Source: JAGQOZ01 sp041399205 (lineage in GTDB: Bacteria; Planctomycetota; Planctomycetia; Pirellulales; Pirellulaceae). From it: a stretch of 64,000 nt of DNA. The stretch lies in the NCBI GenBank assembly GCA_041399205.1, contig JAWKTK010000005.1:186001-250000 (forward strand), in the 5' to 3' direction. Positions 18,167 to 28,065 of this stretch are shown here, in pieces; the first letter of the stretch is position 1, and every line of letters begins with the position of its first letter. The notes under the pieces are model-generated. The model saw only the letters and a program-made list of their open reading frames with translations, ran no database searches and was not told the DNA's origin. The position numbers were made by a program, and so were the translations under genes.

Positions 18167-21100
18167 ATGACTTCACGCTGTCGCTTCGTAATTTCTTGGT
18201 TGGTAGCTGCAACGTTGTGTGCAGCATCGGTTCAGGCGAACGATGCTTCGCCCACAACCGCAAAAGTAAATACTTACCAAGATGCGAACGGAACCCAATT
18301 CTTTGCGTTGTCATTGCAACCGCATGGCGCACTTTCACCCGCGATGGCTCGAGACGTCTTGGTGTTGATGGACACATCGGCCAGCCAAGTAGGTGCGTAT
18401 CGAACCGATGGCACGGACGCGTTGAAATCGATCATGCGTTCTCTTGGTTCGGAAGATCGAATTTGCGTGACCGCCATTGATCTGGATGTGGTTAAACTCA
18501 CAGACGGATTTGTTTCGGCCAAGAACGCAGTTGGTGCCCTAAAGAAACTGTCGGCTCGCACTCCTTTGGGTTCGACCGATTTAGTACGAGGCATGCAAGT
18601 CGCGTCCGAAGTCTTTAGCCGAGACGCACAGGTGGCTCGTCAAGTGGTTTACATTGGTGATGGTGTGAGCCGAGCGGATTTGTTTTCCAGCGAACAGTTT
18701 GACGCCATTTCCAACCAGTTGGCTGCACAACGAATCAGCTTTTTCGCCTACGCCATTGGACCAGATCGAGATCTCGGGTTGATGGTATCGCTGGCAAATC
18801 TGACGGGCGGACACGTATTTATCGACGCCGCTGATGTGACCGGACAGCAAGCCGGTCAGGCTGTGGCACAAGCGTTGACGTCTCCCGTTGTTTGGGTAAC
18901 GTCCGAATTGCCGAGCGATCTTGCTGCGTATCCAGCCAATATGCCTCCGCTGCGCATGGATCGCGATACGGGTGTCGTGGGAATGGCTACATCCTTGCCC
19001 GCCAGCTTGGATCTGTCTGGCGAAATCAACGGACAAGCGATTCAGCTTCATTGGAATGTTGACGCTGTCACTCCGAATGATGACTTTGCCTTCTTGCCAA
19101 AACTAATTGATCTAGCCAAAGCAGATCAAGGCAAGAGCCTCCCTTTAATGGGCACGGATTCGCTGGCGTCGATTCGACGTATGATGCTGCAACAAGCTGA
19201 CCATTTAGCCAAAATCGGGCAACAGGCCTTCGCCAGTGGCAATGTCCAAGGTGCCAAGATCTTAGCGGACGAAGCTGCTGAAACAAGATCCAACCAACAC
19301 TGCGGCGGAAGCGTTGCAAAAGACCATTGCTCCCAGCAAAGAAGAACCTCAGGTAGAAACGCTGGAACTGAAGGAAGTCGTCCAATTTGATACCGACTTT
19401 GAAGTCGATGGCGAAGACTCGCTGCAGCTGCTTCCGGAAGCCGGACCGATTGAAGACGGTAGTGTGGTCGAAGGAATTGTCGTACCTAGCGACCCCGTTC
19501 AGAACGTGGGTCCCATCCAAAACAGTGGCACGTTGGTAGACGAATTTTTGACAGACGAATCCACCGGATTGCTGCAAGAAGAGTTGGCTCAGCGTCGAGT
19601 GATGGAGCAGATTATTCGCTCGGAAGTGACGCAGGGGATTTCGCAAGCGAACAACTCCATGCGATCTGCACCTGCCGACGCCATCATTCAACTAAAGTCG
19701 TTGGTGGAATCGGTAAATCAGGTGCCCGATCTGGACGCAACCACGCGTTCGGAACTTCTAGATCAACTGGAAACCACTTTGCGTCGAGCGAGTGCTCAGA
19801 AGGTGGAAAAAGAAAAGCGAGATCTAGTGACTCGCCAGAATCAAGCCATGCAACGTGAAAAGGAACGCATGCTGGACCTGGCCGCTCGAGACGACGAACT
19901 GAAGAAAGCGTTGATGGACCAGTTCAATGCTCGCTTGGCTGAAGATCGCTACGAAGAGGCCATCGATATTGGCGAATTGATTCGAGAGAAAGATCCGCAC
20001 TCGCTAACCGGGCAGATCACGCCGTTGAAAGCACGAATGATCAATTCGCACGAAAACATGATGGCGTTGCGAGATCTTCGTCAGCGACGAGTGTTAGACA
20101 CGCTGTATCAGGTTGAATTGTCACACGTCCCATTCCCCGACGATCCAGCGTTGGTTTATCCCGATGCCAAGGTCTGGGAAGACCTGTCCAGACGTCGACA
20201 AAAGTACGCCCAAGTCGACTTCGCTCAAACAGGTGAAGCCGAACAAAAAATCATGGACGAACTAGATAAACCGACCAACTTCCCGTTTGTCGATTACACC
20301 CTGGGCGAAGTCGTCAGCTATCTAGAACGTTTGCACGAAATCGAAATTACGCTGGACACCAAAGCGTTGGAAACACTTGGAGTTACCACCGACACGGCCG
20401 TGACAAAGGAACTAAGCGGGATCAGCCTGCGTTCTGCATTAAAGCTGATGCTGCGAGACCTGGACCTGACGTATGTCGTTGAAAACGAAGTGTTGACCTT
20501 CACCTCCGTCGAGGAAGCCCAAAAAGGTGCCGTCACCAAAGTCTATCCCGTTGCCGATCTCGTCTTGCCCATCCAATCCATGGGTGGTGGCATGATGGGC
20601 GGCGGCATGATGGGAGGCATGGGTGGCGGCATGATGGGAGGCATGGGCGGCATGGGAGGCATGGGCGGCGGAATGATGGGAGGCATGGGAGGCATGGGCG
20701 GCGGAATGGGCGGTATGGGCATGGGCGGCGGCATGTTTGACGTCCAAGATGTCTTGACGCTCAGCCCAGCTACGGATGCCAAGGCCTCGCCTTCACCTGC
20801 TCCTGCGAAAGACGCAACGGTCGCCGCAACTTGGGAAGCCTACTTCGGTCAGGCGGAAGACAAAATCGACGACAAGGTGGTCCGTTCGACGATTCGCGAA
20901 ATGATGAATCGCAATCAGTATCACGACGCGGCCGACATGTTGATGGCCGGTCTTCGTCAAGGCTACGTTCGCCCCTGGACTCACGAATCGCTGGGCATTG
21001 CCTTGCGATTGGCGGGTGCCGACAAGTCGGACATTGAACGAGCGATCATGTCGGCGGTTGATCTAAGCGAAAATCCGGAAGACATCATGTACGCCGCGTT

Positions 21101-22190
21101 GTACTTGGCCAAGAACGGCTTTGAACAACGAGCTCTGAAGATGTTTCGCGAAGTAGCCGACGCGTTTCCATTGCGTCCGGAACCTTATTTGCAAGCGTTG
21201 GACGTGGCCAAGCGACTGAATGATGCGGAAGGTATCTGCTGGGCATGTGCCAATATCCTGCGTCATGAATGGCCTGCCGATCAACGAGAGAATCGAGATC
21301 GCGCGGTGAACTTGGCCAAGGTGGCGTTGTCTGAGCTGCGAGCTTCGGATCCGGATCGAGCGAATTCGTTCCAAGACCAGCTGTTGGCATCGTTAGTCCG
21401 AGACGTCATGGTGGAAGTTTCGTGGACCGGTGACGCTGACATTGATTTGCTAGTGGAAGAACCCACCGGGACGGTCTGTTCGCTCCGGAATCCTCGTACG
21501 CCTGGCGGCGGCGTGTATTTGGGTGACGATTTCGCTGGCAAAGATGATGGACAACATCTACACAAAGAAGTTTACGTTTGCCCAGAAGGATTCGCCGGAC
21601 AGTACCGAGTGCTGGTGCGACGTGTTTGGGGCGAAGTCGTGGCCGGTAAGGTGACGGTGAAGATTCATCGCAATTACCGAGCAACCGGCGGCGATTCCGA
21701 AGAAAAGCAAATCGAATTGGCCGACGATGGCGCAGTCGTGAACTTTGTATTGGAAAACGCGCGTCGCCAGGAATCACTCACCGATTTCCAAATTGCGACC
21801 GTGACGACAACGCAAGCGGCCATCAATCGTTCCATTCTGGGACAACAGTTAAGTTCTAGCATGGACAATGATGCCCTGGCCGATTTAGCGATTGCTCGAG
21901 CTCGTGCAGGACGAGGCCAGTTTCCGTTTTTCCGCAACGGAGCCGTGGGCTACCAGCCACAGATTGTACAGTTGCCTGAAGGTGCCAACTTGATAGCGAC
22001 GGCCGTGATTTCTGCAGACCGTCGTTATGTTCGCTTTAGTGGCTTGCCAATTTTCAGCGGTATTGGTGAAGTTAGCCAATTCAACTTCTTCACCGGTGCC
22101 ACTGGACAAGGTGGAGCTCCAGGAGCGGCTGCTGGTTTGGGCGGCGGCGGTTTTGGTGGCGGCCTGGGTGGTGCCGGCGGCGGTTTCTAG
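18167..22190 (+). CDS. exported vWA-STN-TPR giant protein, one frameshift
   Basis: About 1,340 residues after bridging a frame change near 19274 (the reading passes from ILADEA to LKQDPTNTAAEALQK). ATG 18167 has GGAG upstream and starts a signal peptide ending VQAN. Order: vWA domain (about residues 60-230) with MIDAS D-T-S-A-S in VLVLMDTSASQ, then IGDGVS; acidic helical linker; long helical region (200-690) rich in E, R and Q; STN-like domain (about 700-790, TLGEVVSYLERLHEIEITLD) as in secretins and TonB receptors; a Met-Gly low-complexity tract; TPR-like helices (about 880-1070); a beta domain (1080-1200, VEVSWTGDADIDLLVEEPTG); and a Gly-rich C-terminus. Probably a periplasmic or surface scaffold. 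The two frames could in principle be separate genes, but continuity of the repeat-like helices argues for one. Confidence 0.75.
20580..20732 (+). repeat. Met-Gly low-complexity tract inside the vWA-STN gene
   Basis: 153 bp encoding 51 residues made only of Met and Gly in M-G-G, M-M-G-G and M-G-G-G blocks. The DNA repeats atgggcggc/atgggaggc units with silent changes, so the tract is under protein-level constraint or expands by slippage. The complement gives a false His/Ala-rich frame. Confidence 0.85.
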
Positions 22191-22232
22191 TCTAGCCGTC
22201 GTCGTCGCTTGATCCTGAAACGCTTGGAATTT

Positions 22233-22263
22233 GAAAGGTCGCAGTTTAAGACTGCGACCTTTC
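22233..22263. terminator. shared terminator overlapping a gene end
   Basis: GAAAGGTCGCAGT (22233-22245) pairs with ACTGCGACCTTTC (22251-22263) over 13 bp with a TTAAG loop. It ends the rightward vWA-STN gene. Its right arm also encodes the last five residues (ERSQS) of the leftward gene, whose stop codon lies in the loop at 22246-22248. Confidence 0.75.
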
Positions 22264-22848
22264 TTCGTTCATCAGCTGTTCCATGATCTCTAATAACTCG
22301 ATAGTGCGTTCCATATCGCTGGTTTCTCGAGCTTCTTTGATGGCGGCCGTGGCTTGCCGCAGCAACTGCGTCCGCATCTCTGACGACGCGTGCGTGCCTT
22401 GTTCGCGACATTCGGTCCATTGCCGCCGAAGCACGTCAATCTCTTGTCGACTGCCCGCTTGAGATGCGTCTACCATTGACTGAAAGTCATCGGCACCATT
22501 GTCTATTCGCGTTCGTTCGCCCGATTTGAAAACAACAAAAGCTCGCCATAGCCAATTGGTTTCCGTGGACTCGCAACGGTCCATCTCCAATCGCAGTCGA
22601 ACTCGCCGGCCGTCCAATTCGTCGATGGGCGGTGTTTGAGAAGTTGCAGCGAACATTTCCAGCGGTATCGATTCAACCAAGTCCATGATTTCGTCGCGCA
22701 TCTCCTGCTCGACGGATTCGTCCCATTGATATCGCAGTTCGATACCGACACCTCGTTTTTGAACCCGCAACGTGAAGGTTGCATTTACCGCCGAAGCCGT
22801 TGCGGAAACGTTTCGCAACTGCCTTTGAGAAATGGTTGCGGTGGTCAT
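22246..22848 (-). CDS. hypothetical protein with C-terminal helices
   Basis: 200 residues from ATG 22848. The frame is open to 23118, but that part lies over the start of the rightward membrane-protein gene, so the downstream Met (TTATISQRQLRNV) is preferred; its ribosome site is weak (CCGGAA). The first half looks beta-rich (FTLRVQKRGVGIELRYQWDE, RVRLRLEMD) and the second is charged helix (EIDVLRRQWTECREQG, then ATAAIKEARETSDMERTIEL). The helical end is reminiscent of Hsp70 C-terminal or accessory helices, but no family is recognised. No signal peptide. Confidence 0.6.
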   Translation of the reverse strand: MTTATISQRQLRNVSATASAVNATFTLRVQKRGVGIELRYQWDESVEQEMRDEIMDLVESIPLEMFAATSQTPPIDELDGRRVRLRLEMDRCESTETNWLWRAFVVFKSGERTRIDNGADDFQSMVDASQAGSRQEIDVLRRQWTECREQGTHASSEMRTQLLRQATAAIKEARETSDMERTIELLEIMEQLMNEERSQS

Positions 22849-23061
22849 GACGATTATTCCGGTTCCAAGTAGACTGGCATGAAGGAAGCTCTTTTGGAAG
22901 ATTAGTTCAAAATCCGGCGACAGGCGCAATTTCCGGCCGAAACGACATTGCCCACCGCTACTCGGAAACGTTCGCTTGGTCCACAATAAAGTTGTCTTGT
23001 CGCGGAGACCGGACCGGGCGGCTTGCGTTTTAACCGATACCATAGTTTTTCTGCCAATGTC

Positions 23062-23436
23062 ATGAAGAAGAAGCGTTCTCCAGACCGAAATCGCAAACGT
23101 AAAAAGCCCGATTATCAACCGCCCGAGGAAAGTCGCGCCGCAGAAGGCATCACCGTGGCATGGATGCTGTGCCTGCTGGCAACCATTGCCGCCGAATTCA
23201 CGGGAGTCATGGTGCGGCTAGTGATGCTGCTTGGCGGCGGTTCGCCCATGATGGAAGCATTCTCGGCAACCATGCTGGGCGTGGCCGCTATGGCGGGTCT
23301 GATTACCTTGGTGCTAACCCCGGTTGCTATTCGCATGAGAATTCAGCGACCACCGCCCGGTATTATCTATACGGCTGTCGCGGCGGGTGCTGTGCCCTGG
23401 CTGATCATTATCGGAAGCATTTTGGCTTCGATGTAA
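23062..23436 (+). CDS. small membrane protein, three TM helices
   Basis: 124 residues from ATG 23062. A very basic N-terminus (KKKRSPDRNRKRKKPD) is followed by three hydrophobic segments: VAWMLCLLATIAAEFTGVMV, MLGVAAMAGLITLVLTPVAI and GIIYTAVAAGAVPWLIIIGS. No known domain. The positive N-terminus predicts a cytoplasmic N-end. The upstream in-frame ATG at 23023 is less likely. Function unknown. Confidence 0.65.
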   Translation: MKKKRSPDRNRKRKKPDYQPPEESRAAEGITVAWMLCLLATIAAEFTGVMVRLVMLLGGGSPMMEAFSATMLGVAAMAGLITLVLTPVAIRMRIQRPPPGIIYTAVAAGAVPWLIIIGSILASM

Positions 23437-23599
23437 GTGTTTTTGATTCGAAACGAATCCGAACACGATAGCGACAATGACTCTGCGTTGCGACAAACGT
23501 GTATACTAGTTGCACGTGTGACCTTCGCTTGAGCAGTACTCGCCTAGTTAAACAACCCATCTGGCGCAATTGCTTTTCCAACCAGATCGTGACTTCATT

Positions 23600-26500
23600 A
23601 TGAACAAAAACAGATCCTGCAGTCGTCACGAACTTGGACCAGAAACGTCGCTGCATTTGGAAGCGTTAGAGGCGCGCTGCTTGCTGGCGGCAGACGTCTA
23701 CATCACCGAGCTTATGGCCAGGAACGAAACCACGTTGCGAGATGGTTTCGGCGAATTCTCTGATTGGATTGAACTTTTCAATGCCGGTGGCGAACCAGTT
23801 GATCTGGCCGGCTGGCATTTGACAGACAATCCCGACGAACCGACCAAGTGGACGTTTCCTCAGCAAGAACTGGCCCCACAGGAATATCTGATTGTGTTTG
23901 CGTCGGGCCAACAGCAAAACAATGTCATGGACGAAGACGGACATTGGCATACCAATTTTCGCCTTTCCGGTGACGGCGAATACCTGGCGCTGATTGCTCC
24001 GGACGGGCAAGTTCAGCAAGCCATCTCGCCCGGCTTTCCCGCCCAATTCGATGACGTCTCGTACGGCTTTGCGCAACAAGCTGAGGCGGCAACATTTGTC
24101 GGATCGGCTTCTGAAGCTGAATACCTGATTCCAGATTCGCAAACGAATCTGCCAGACTGGCGCAATGTGGAATTCGAACCGCTCGGCTGGCAAACCGCTG
24201 CCACGATGCCGATTGGCTTCGACCGTTCGCCGCCCTCGACGGAGAATCGATTGCATTGGAATTTTGACGGCTTTACGGACTTCAGTTTCATTGCCGTCGA
24301 TTCCACAAATCAGATTGCGGCTGCCGTGATTGACAACGTTGACAGCGGCGCCGATTCCTTCCAAGTGGACAAAGGTCCGGCCGCGGAGTTTTCGGGGAAC
24401 GGATATTTAGAGGTTCCAGAGAATCGAGTATCTTCGTCGGAAAATTTCACGTTGGGCCTCTGGTTTCAGCCACTGGAAAGTGGTCGTCGGCAAACGCTCG
24501 TTTCGCAGCGCATCGCCAGTCGACCAGTGGGTTTCGAATTATCACTCGACGAAACCGACCGAATCACGCTTCGTACGGGCGACGGACAGCAATGGCACGA
24601 ATTCGCTGGCCCAACGCTGCAGACAAATGCTTGGCACCATCTGGCGGTAACGCTGGATCATACGGCACAAAGCATGGCGTTGTATTTGGACGGTCGGCCA
24701 GTCGTTCAGGCCGAATACACCTATACGCCCAGCGTCAATCGGCCGTTGTTGCTAGGAGCCAACACCGGTTTGAGCAACAATGAAGTTGCGGATTTTTTGC
24801 ACGGGAGATTGGACAATGTCAGCCTGTTTGCACGAGCATTATCCACTGCCGAAATCCAACATGTCATCAGCGGCAATGTGGACTCGATTCCGGCCGGTCC
24901 GCTGAATGGTCAGATTCAGTCAGACGTTGGAATGGCAATGTCAGGACAAACCGCATCGGCACTTCTGCGCATTCCGTTCACGGTAGAATCGCTGAATGGT
25001 CTTCGAAGTCTTACCTTGGAAGCACAAGCCGACGATGGCGTTGTGGCGTTTTTGAACGGGCAACCTGTCTTGTTCGATAACGCAGCTGTCGCATCGGCCG
25101 ACGCGTTGGCGTGGAATTCGACCGCAGCGTCATCTCGATCGTCGGACCAATTGGCTGAGTTCCAGCAATTCGACATCAGCTCGGCGATTTCGCAGTTGCG
25201 TCCCGGTGACAACATCTTGGCACTGCAGGGCTTGAATGTATCGGCGGATGACACTGTTTTTTTCTTGGATGTGCGGCTGCACGGTGAATATGTGCGAGTG
25301 GAAGCAGATCGAGGCCTGTTCTTGGATGCACCCACACCTGCGTCGGAAAATACAGCTGGCCAGCCGAATGTGACGACGGCCGCGGTGTTGATTGACCAGC
25401 CCAGCCAATCGTTTGCAACTTCGCTGACGGTTCAGATCATGCCCGCGAATGAAAACGAATTGCCAGCGGGCAGCGAAATCCGTTATTCGCTGGATGGAAG
25501 CGAACCGAATGTCGATTCGCCACGGTACACCGAACCGCTGCAGATCATGGCGACCGCTCAACTGCGAGCTCGCGTGTTCGCGCCGAATTCGCTGCCCGGC
25601 CCCATCGCCACAGCCCAATATTTGCGAATCGGTACGGACATGACGGACTTTGCGTCGGGCTTGCCGATTTTGGTCATAGACAATCATGGTCAAGGTGCGG
25701 TTCCCAATGCCGGCTGGAATCAGACCAATGCAGGCATTCGGCAAGTGGCAAGGCAAGCCAATAGTTTCACGATTTTCGAACCGCACGACGGAGCAACGAG
25801 TTTGACGCAAGCGCCCAGCCTTTCCGTGCGAACGGGGATGCGAGTTCGCGGAGCGTTTTCTTCGTCGTTTAGTGAACCGGGTTATTCGGTGGAAGGCTGG
25901 AGCGAATCACGCGATGTCGACACTTCGTTCGCGCCACTCGGTTTGGCACCTGCCGCGGATTGGATTCTGTATTCGCCCAATTTCGCTTATGACCAAGCGT
26001 TAATGGACAATACGTTCATGTTTTCGCTCAGCCAAGCCATGGGACGTTGGGCTCCGGAATTTCGCTACGTGGAATTGTTTCTGAACACGGACGGCGATGA
26101 CATCACGATGGCCGACTACGCTGGCTTGTATGTGATTGTGGAGAAAGTGGAACGAACCGAAGATCGGATCGAATTTGATTCGTTTGCTACCGACGGCACT
26201 TCCGGCGGTTGGCTGCTGGAAATCAATCGCATGGATAGCATTTCCGAAGACGGCCAACCACCTCGAAATTTCCATACCGCCGGGCCTAACGGCGTCCTGC
26301 AAACGCCGCATGATCTGTCGGCGGGTTCGGGACAAGGCGACGATATTCCTCGGCAATACAACGCCTACATCAACTACGACGACCCCAACGGTCAAGAGAT
26401 CAATCAAACCCAGGTAGACGCAATCGACGCGTGGTTTGCAGAAATGGAAGCGGTCCTTTACGGGCGCAATCCCGACGTGACTTGGAACGATCCGGTGGAA

Positions 26501-27589
26501 GGTTACGCCAAGTACATTGATGTGGACAGCTTCATCGATTACTTGATCATGAACAATCTGTCCAAGAACGGAGACGGGTTGTTGATTTCGTTGTGGATCT
26601 ATAATCCGGATCCAAACCACGACGGCAAGCTGACCATGGGGCCGATCTGGGACGTCGATCTAGGCAGCTTTGAAGGAAGTGCCACCGCGGAATTGATGCG
26701 GCGCACGGATCGCTTGTGGTACGGTCGGATGATACGAGACCCTGATTTTGTACAGCGCTATACCGATCGCTGGTTCGAACTAAGACAAGGACCGCTGGCC
26801 GATGAAAACATGCAAGCGATTCTGGACGGTTTGGTGGCGCAGATTGACGAACAGGCGGTGCGTCGAGACGGATTGACCAATTGGAGCGGTCGAGTGCGAA
26901 CGATGACCAGCTGGATTCTGCGCCGCGCCGAAGCAATTGATGATTCGCTGACGCAGCAACCGGCGCTATCGACGTCGCAGCGCAACGTGGAACCTGGGAC
27001 GCAAGTGATGTTTGTTTCGGAATTGGATGGCTACTACACTCTGGATGGTTCGGATCCGCGAGCGGCAGGTGGTGAACCGGCTGCTTCGGCTATCGCGTTC
27101 AAGCCCGGAGATATGATTTCCATCAATGCGGACATGCACGTGGTCGCTCGCAGTTTTGCAAATCGCCGTTGGAGTGCTCCGGTGAATTTTGACTTCCGAA
27201 CATTCGTGCTGGCGAATGGTGGGGACTTGAATCGCGACGACCAGCTAGATGACGCCGATTTGCGGATCATGTGCCTGGCATTGCAGACGAACGATTTGCG
27301 TTTGGATTTGAATCGAGATATGGTGGTGGACCAGTCAGACGTAGATCAATTGATTCACACCGAAATAGGAACGACCTACGGTGACGCGAATCTAGACGGA
27401 CGTTTCGAAACGTCGGACTTGGTGCTAATTTTCACAGCTGGTCTGTACGAAGTGGATGCTCCGGCCAGTTGGTCTGCAGGCGATTTCAATTGCGACGGAC
27501 GATTCACTTCGGCTGATCTGGTATTGGCGTTTGCTGATTTTCAACCGCGAGTAGTATCATTCGCTTCGCCCAAAGCCATGAACCTTTAA
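23600..27589 (+). CDS. exported LTD-LamG-CotH-dockerin protein
   Basis: 1,329 residues, uninterrupted. ATG 23600 starts the LEPR-XLL-like planctomycete N-terminus (LEALEARCLLA, residues about 20-30). Then: lamin-tail domain (about 33-150, VYITELMARNETTLRDGFGE); LamG/concanavalin-like sandwich (about 270-430, NFTLGLWFQPLESGRR, HHLAVTLDH); a further beta domain; a chitobiase-type sandwich (about 600-675, EIRYSLDGSEPNVDSPRYT); CotH-type kinase region (about 680-1120, MADYAGLYVIVEKVERTEDR, with MGPIWDVDLG); another short YTLDGSDP sandwich; and dockerin/EF-hand-like repeats (about 1207-1313, GDLNRDDQLDDADL, GDANLDGRFETSDLV, GDFNCDGRFTSADLV). CotH in spores is an atypical protein kinase; its role in such cell-surface fusions is not established. 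Likely a large exported, Ca-binding surface protein. Confidence 0.88.
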   Translation: MNKNRSCSRHELGPETSLHLEALEARCLLAADVYITELMARNETTLRDGFGEFSDWIELFNAGGEPVDLAGWHLTDNPDEPTKWTFPQQELAPQEYLIVFASGQQQNNVMDEDGHWHTNFRLSGDGEYLALIAPDGQVQQAISPGFPAQFDDVSYGFAQQAEAATFVGSASEAEYLIPDSQTNLPDWRNVEFEPLGWQTAATMPIGFDRSPPSTENRLHWNFDGFTDFSFIAVDSTNQIAAAVIDNVDSGADSFQVDKGPAAEFSGNGYLEVPENRVSSSENFTLGLWFQPLESGRRQTLVSQRIASRPVGFELSLDETDRITLRTGDGQQWHEFAGPTLQTNAWHHLAVTLDHTAQSMALYLDGRPVVQAEYTYTPSVNRPLLLGANTGLSNNEVADFLHGRLDNVSLFARALSTAEIQHVISGNVDSIPAGPLNGQIQSDVGMAMSGQTASALLRIPFTVESLNGLRSLTLEAQADDGVVAFLNGQPVLFDNAAVASADALAWNSTAASSRSSDQLAEFQQFDISSAISQLRPGDNILALQGLNVSADDTVFFLDVRLHGEYVRVEADRGLFLDAPTPASENTAGQPNVTTAAVLIDQPSQSFATSLTVQIMPANENELPAGSEIRYSLDGSEPNVDSPRYTEPLQIMATAQLRARVFAPNSLPGPIATAQYLRIGTDMTDFASGLPILVIDNHGQGAVPNAGWNQTNAGIRQVARQANSFTIFEPHDGATSLTQAPSLSVRTGMRVRGAFSSSFSEPGYSVEGWSESRDVDTSFAPLGLAPAADWILYSPNFAYDQALMDNTFMFSLSQAMGRWAPEFRYVELFLNTDGDDITMADYAGLYVIVEKVERTEDRIEFDSFATDGTSGGWLLEINRMDSISEDGQPPRNFHTAGPNGVLQTPHDLSAGSGQGDDIPRQYNAYINYDDPNGQEINQTQVDAIDAWFAEMEAVLYGRNPDVTWNDPVEGYAKYIDVDSFIDYLIMNNLSKNGDGLLISLWIYNPDPNHDGKLTMGPIWDVDLGSFEGSATAELMRRTDRLWYGRMIRDPDFVQRYTDRWFELRQGPLADENMQAILDGLVAQIDEQAVRRDGLTNWSGRVRTMTSWILRRAEAIDDSLTQQPALSTSQRNVEPGTQVMFVSELDGYYTLDGSDPRAAGGEPAASAIAFKPGDMISINADMHVVARSFANRRWSAPVNFDFRTFVLANGGDLNRDDQLDDADLRIMCLALQTNDLRLDLNRDMVVDQSDVDQLIHTEIGTTYGDANLDGRFETSDLVLIFTAGLYEVDAPASWSAGDFNCDGRFTSADLVLAFADFQPRVVSFASPKAMNL

Positions 27590-27627
27590 TTTTCCAGTGA
27601 ATCAATTCGCCAGGACTGTGACATTAG

Positions 27628-28044
27628 ATGAAATATCCAACAAGTAAATGGATTTTTGTGGCTGCCGTTTTAGGTGGGCTAGCCGTCGCCTGCGGTGCCT
27701 TTGGTGCTCATTGGCTGGAAGACCTGTTAGCTTTGATCAACAGCGAGCCGCTGGAAACAGAAGCGTTGCAAGAACGTCACGCTTGGCTGGAAACCGGAGT
27801 CCGGTATCACATGTATCACGCCTTGGCTTTGTTGGTTGTTGGCGTGCTGCAGACGGTTGATTTTCGCAGAAAGCGCAATACTGCGGCCATTTGCTTCTTG
27901 CTGGGTATCGTCTTCTTTAGCCTGCCTCTTTATGCTTTGGCACTGACGGGGATTCGAGTGATCGGGGCGGTCGTGGTGATTGGCGGCATCCTGTTCTTGA
28001 TAGGATGGACGTGGTTGGCGCTGAGTGCCATTGAAAGACGTTAG
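27628..28044 (+). CDS. DUF423 family membrane protein
   Basis: 138 residues, four hydrophobic helices. The family marks are the N-terminal GGLAVACGAFGAHWLEDLL and the central ETGVRYHMYHALALL, typical of the DUF423 (YgdD-like) family of about 120-130 residues. Here an insertion between them slightly lengthens the first loop. Inner membrane; function unknown in all bacteria. It starts 38 bp after the CotH gene and ends 21 bp before the esterase gene. Confidence 0.85.
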   Translation: MKYPTSKWIFVAAVLGGLAVACGAFGAHWLEDLLALINSEPLETEALQERHAWLETGVRYHMYHALALLVVGVLQTVDFRRKRNTAAICFLLGIVFFSLPLYALALTGIRVIGAVVVIGGILFLIGWTWLALSAIERR

Positions 28045-28065
28045 ATCCGTAAGCAGGCGAAGAAT

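Noticed and set aside
20439..20747. His/Ala/Ser-rich leftward frame
   Set aside because: It is the reverse of the Met-Gly tract in the vWA-STN gene.
26000..26620. 206-codon leftward frame
   Set aside because: Antisense to the CotH region; shadow composition.
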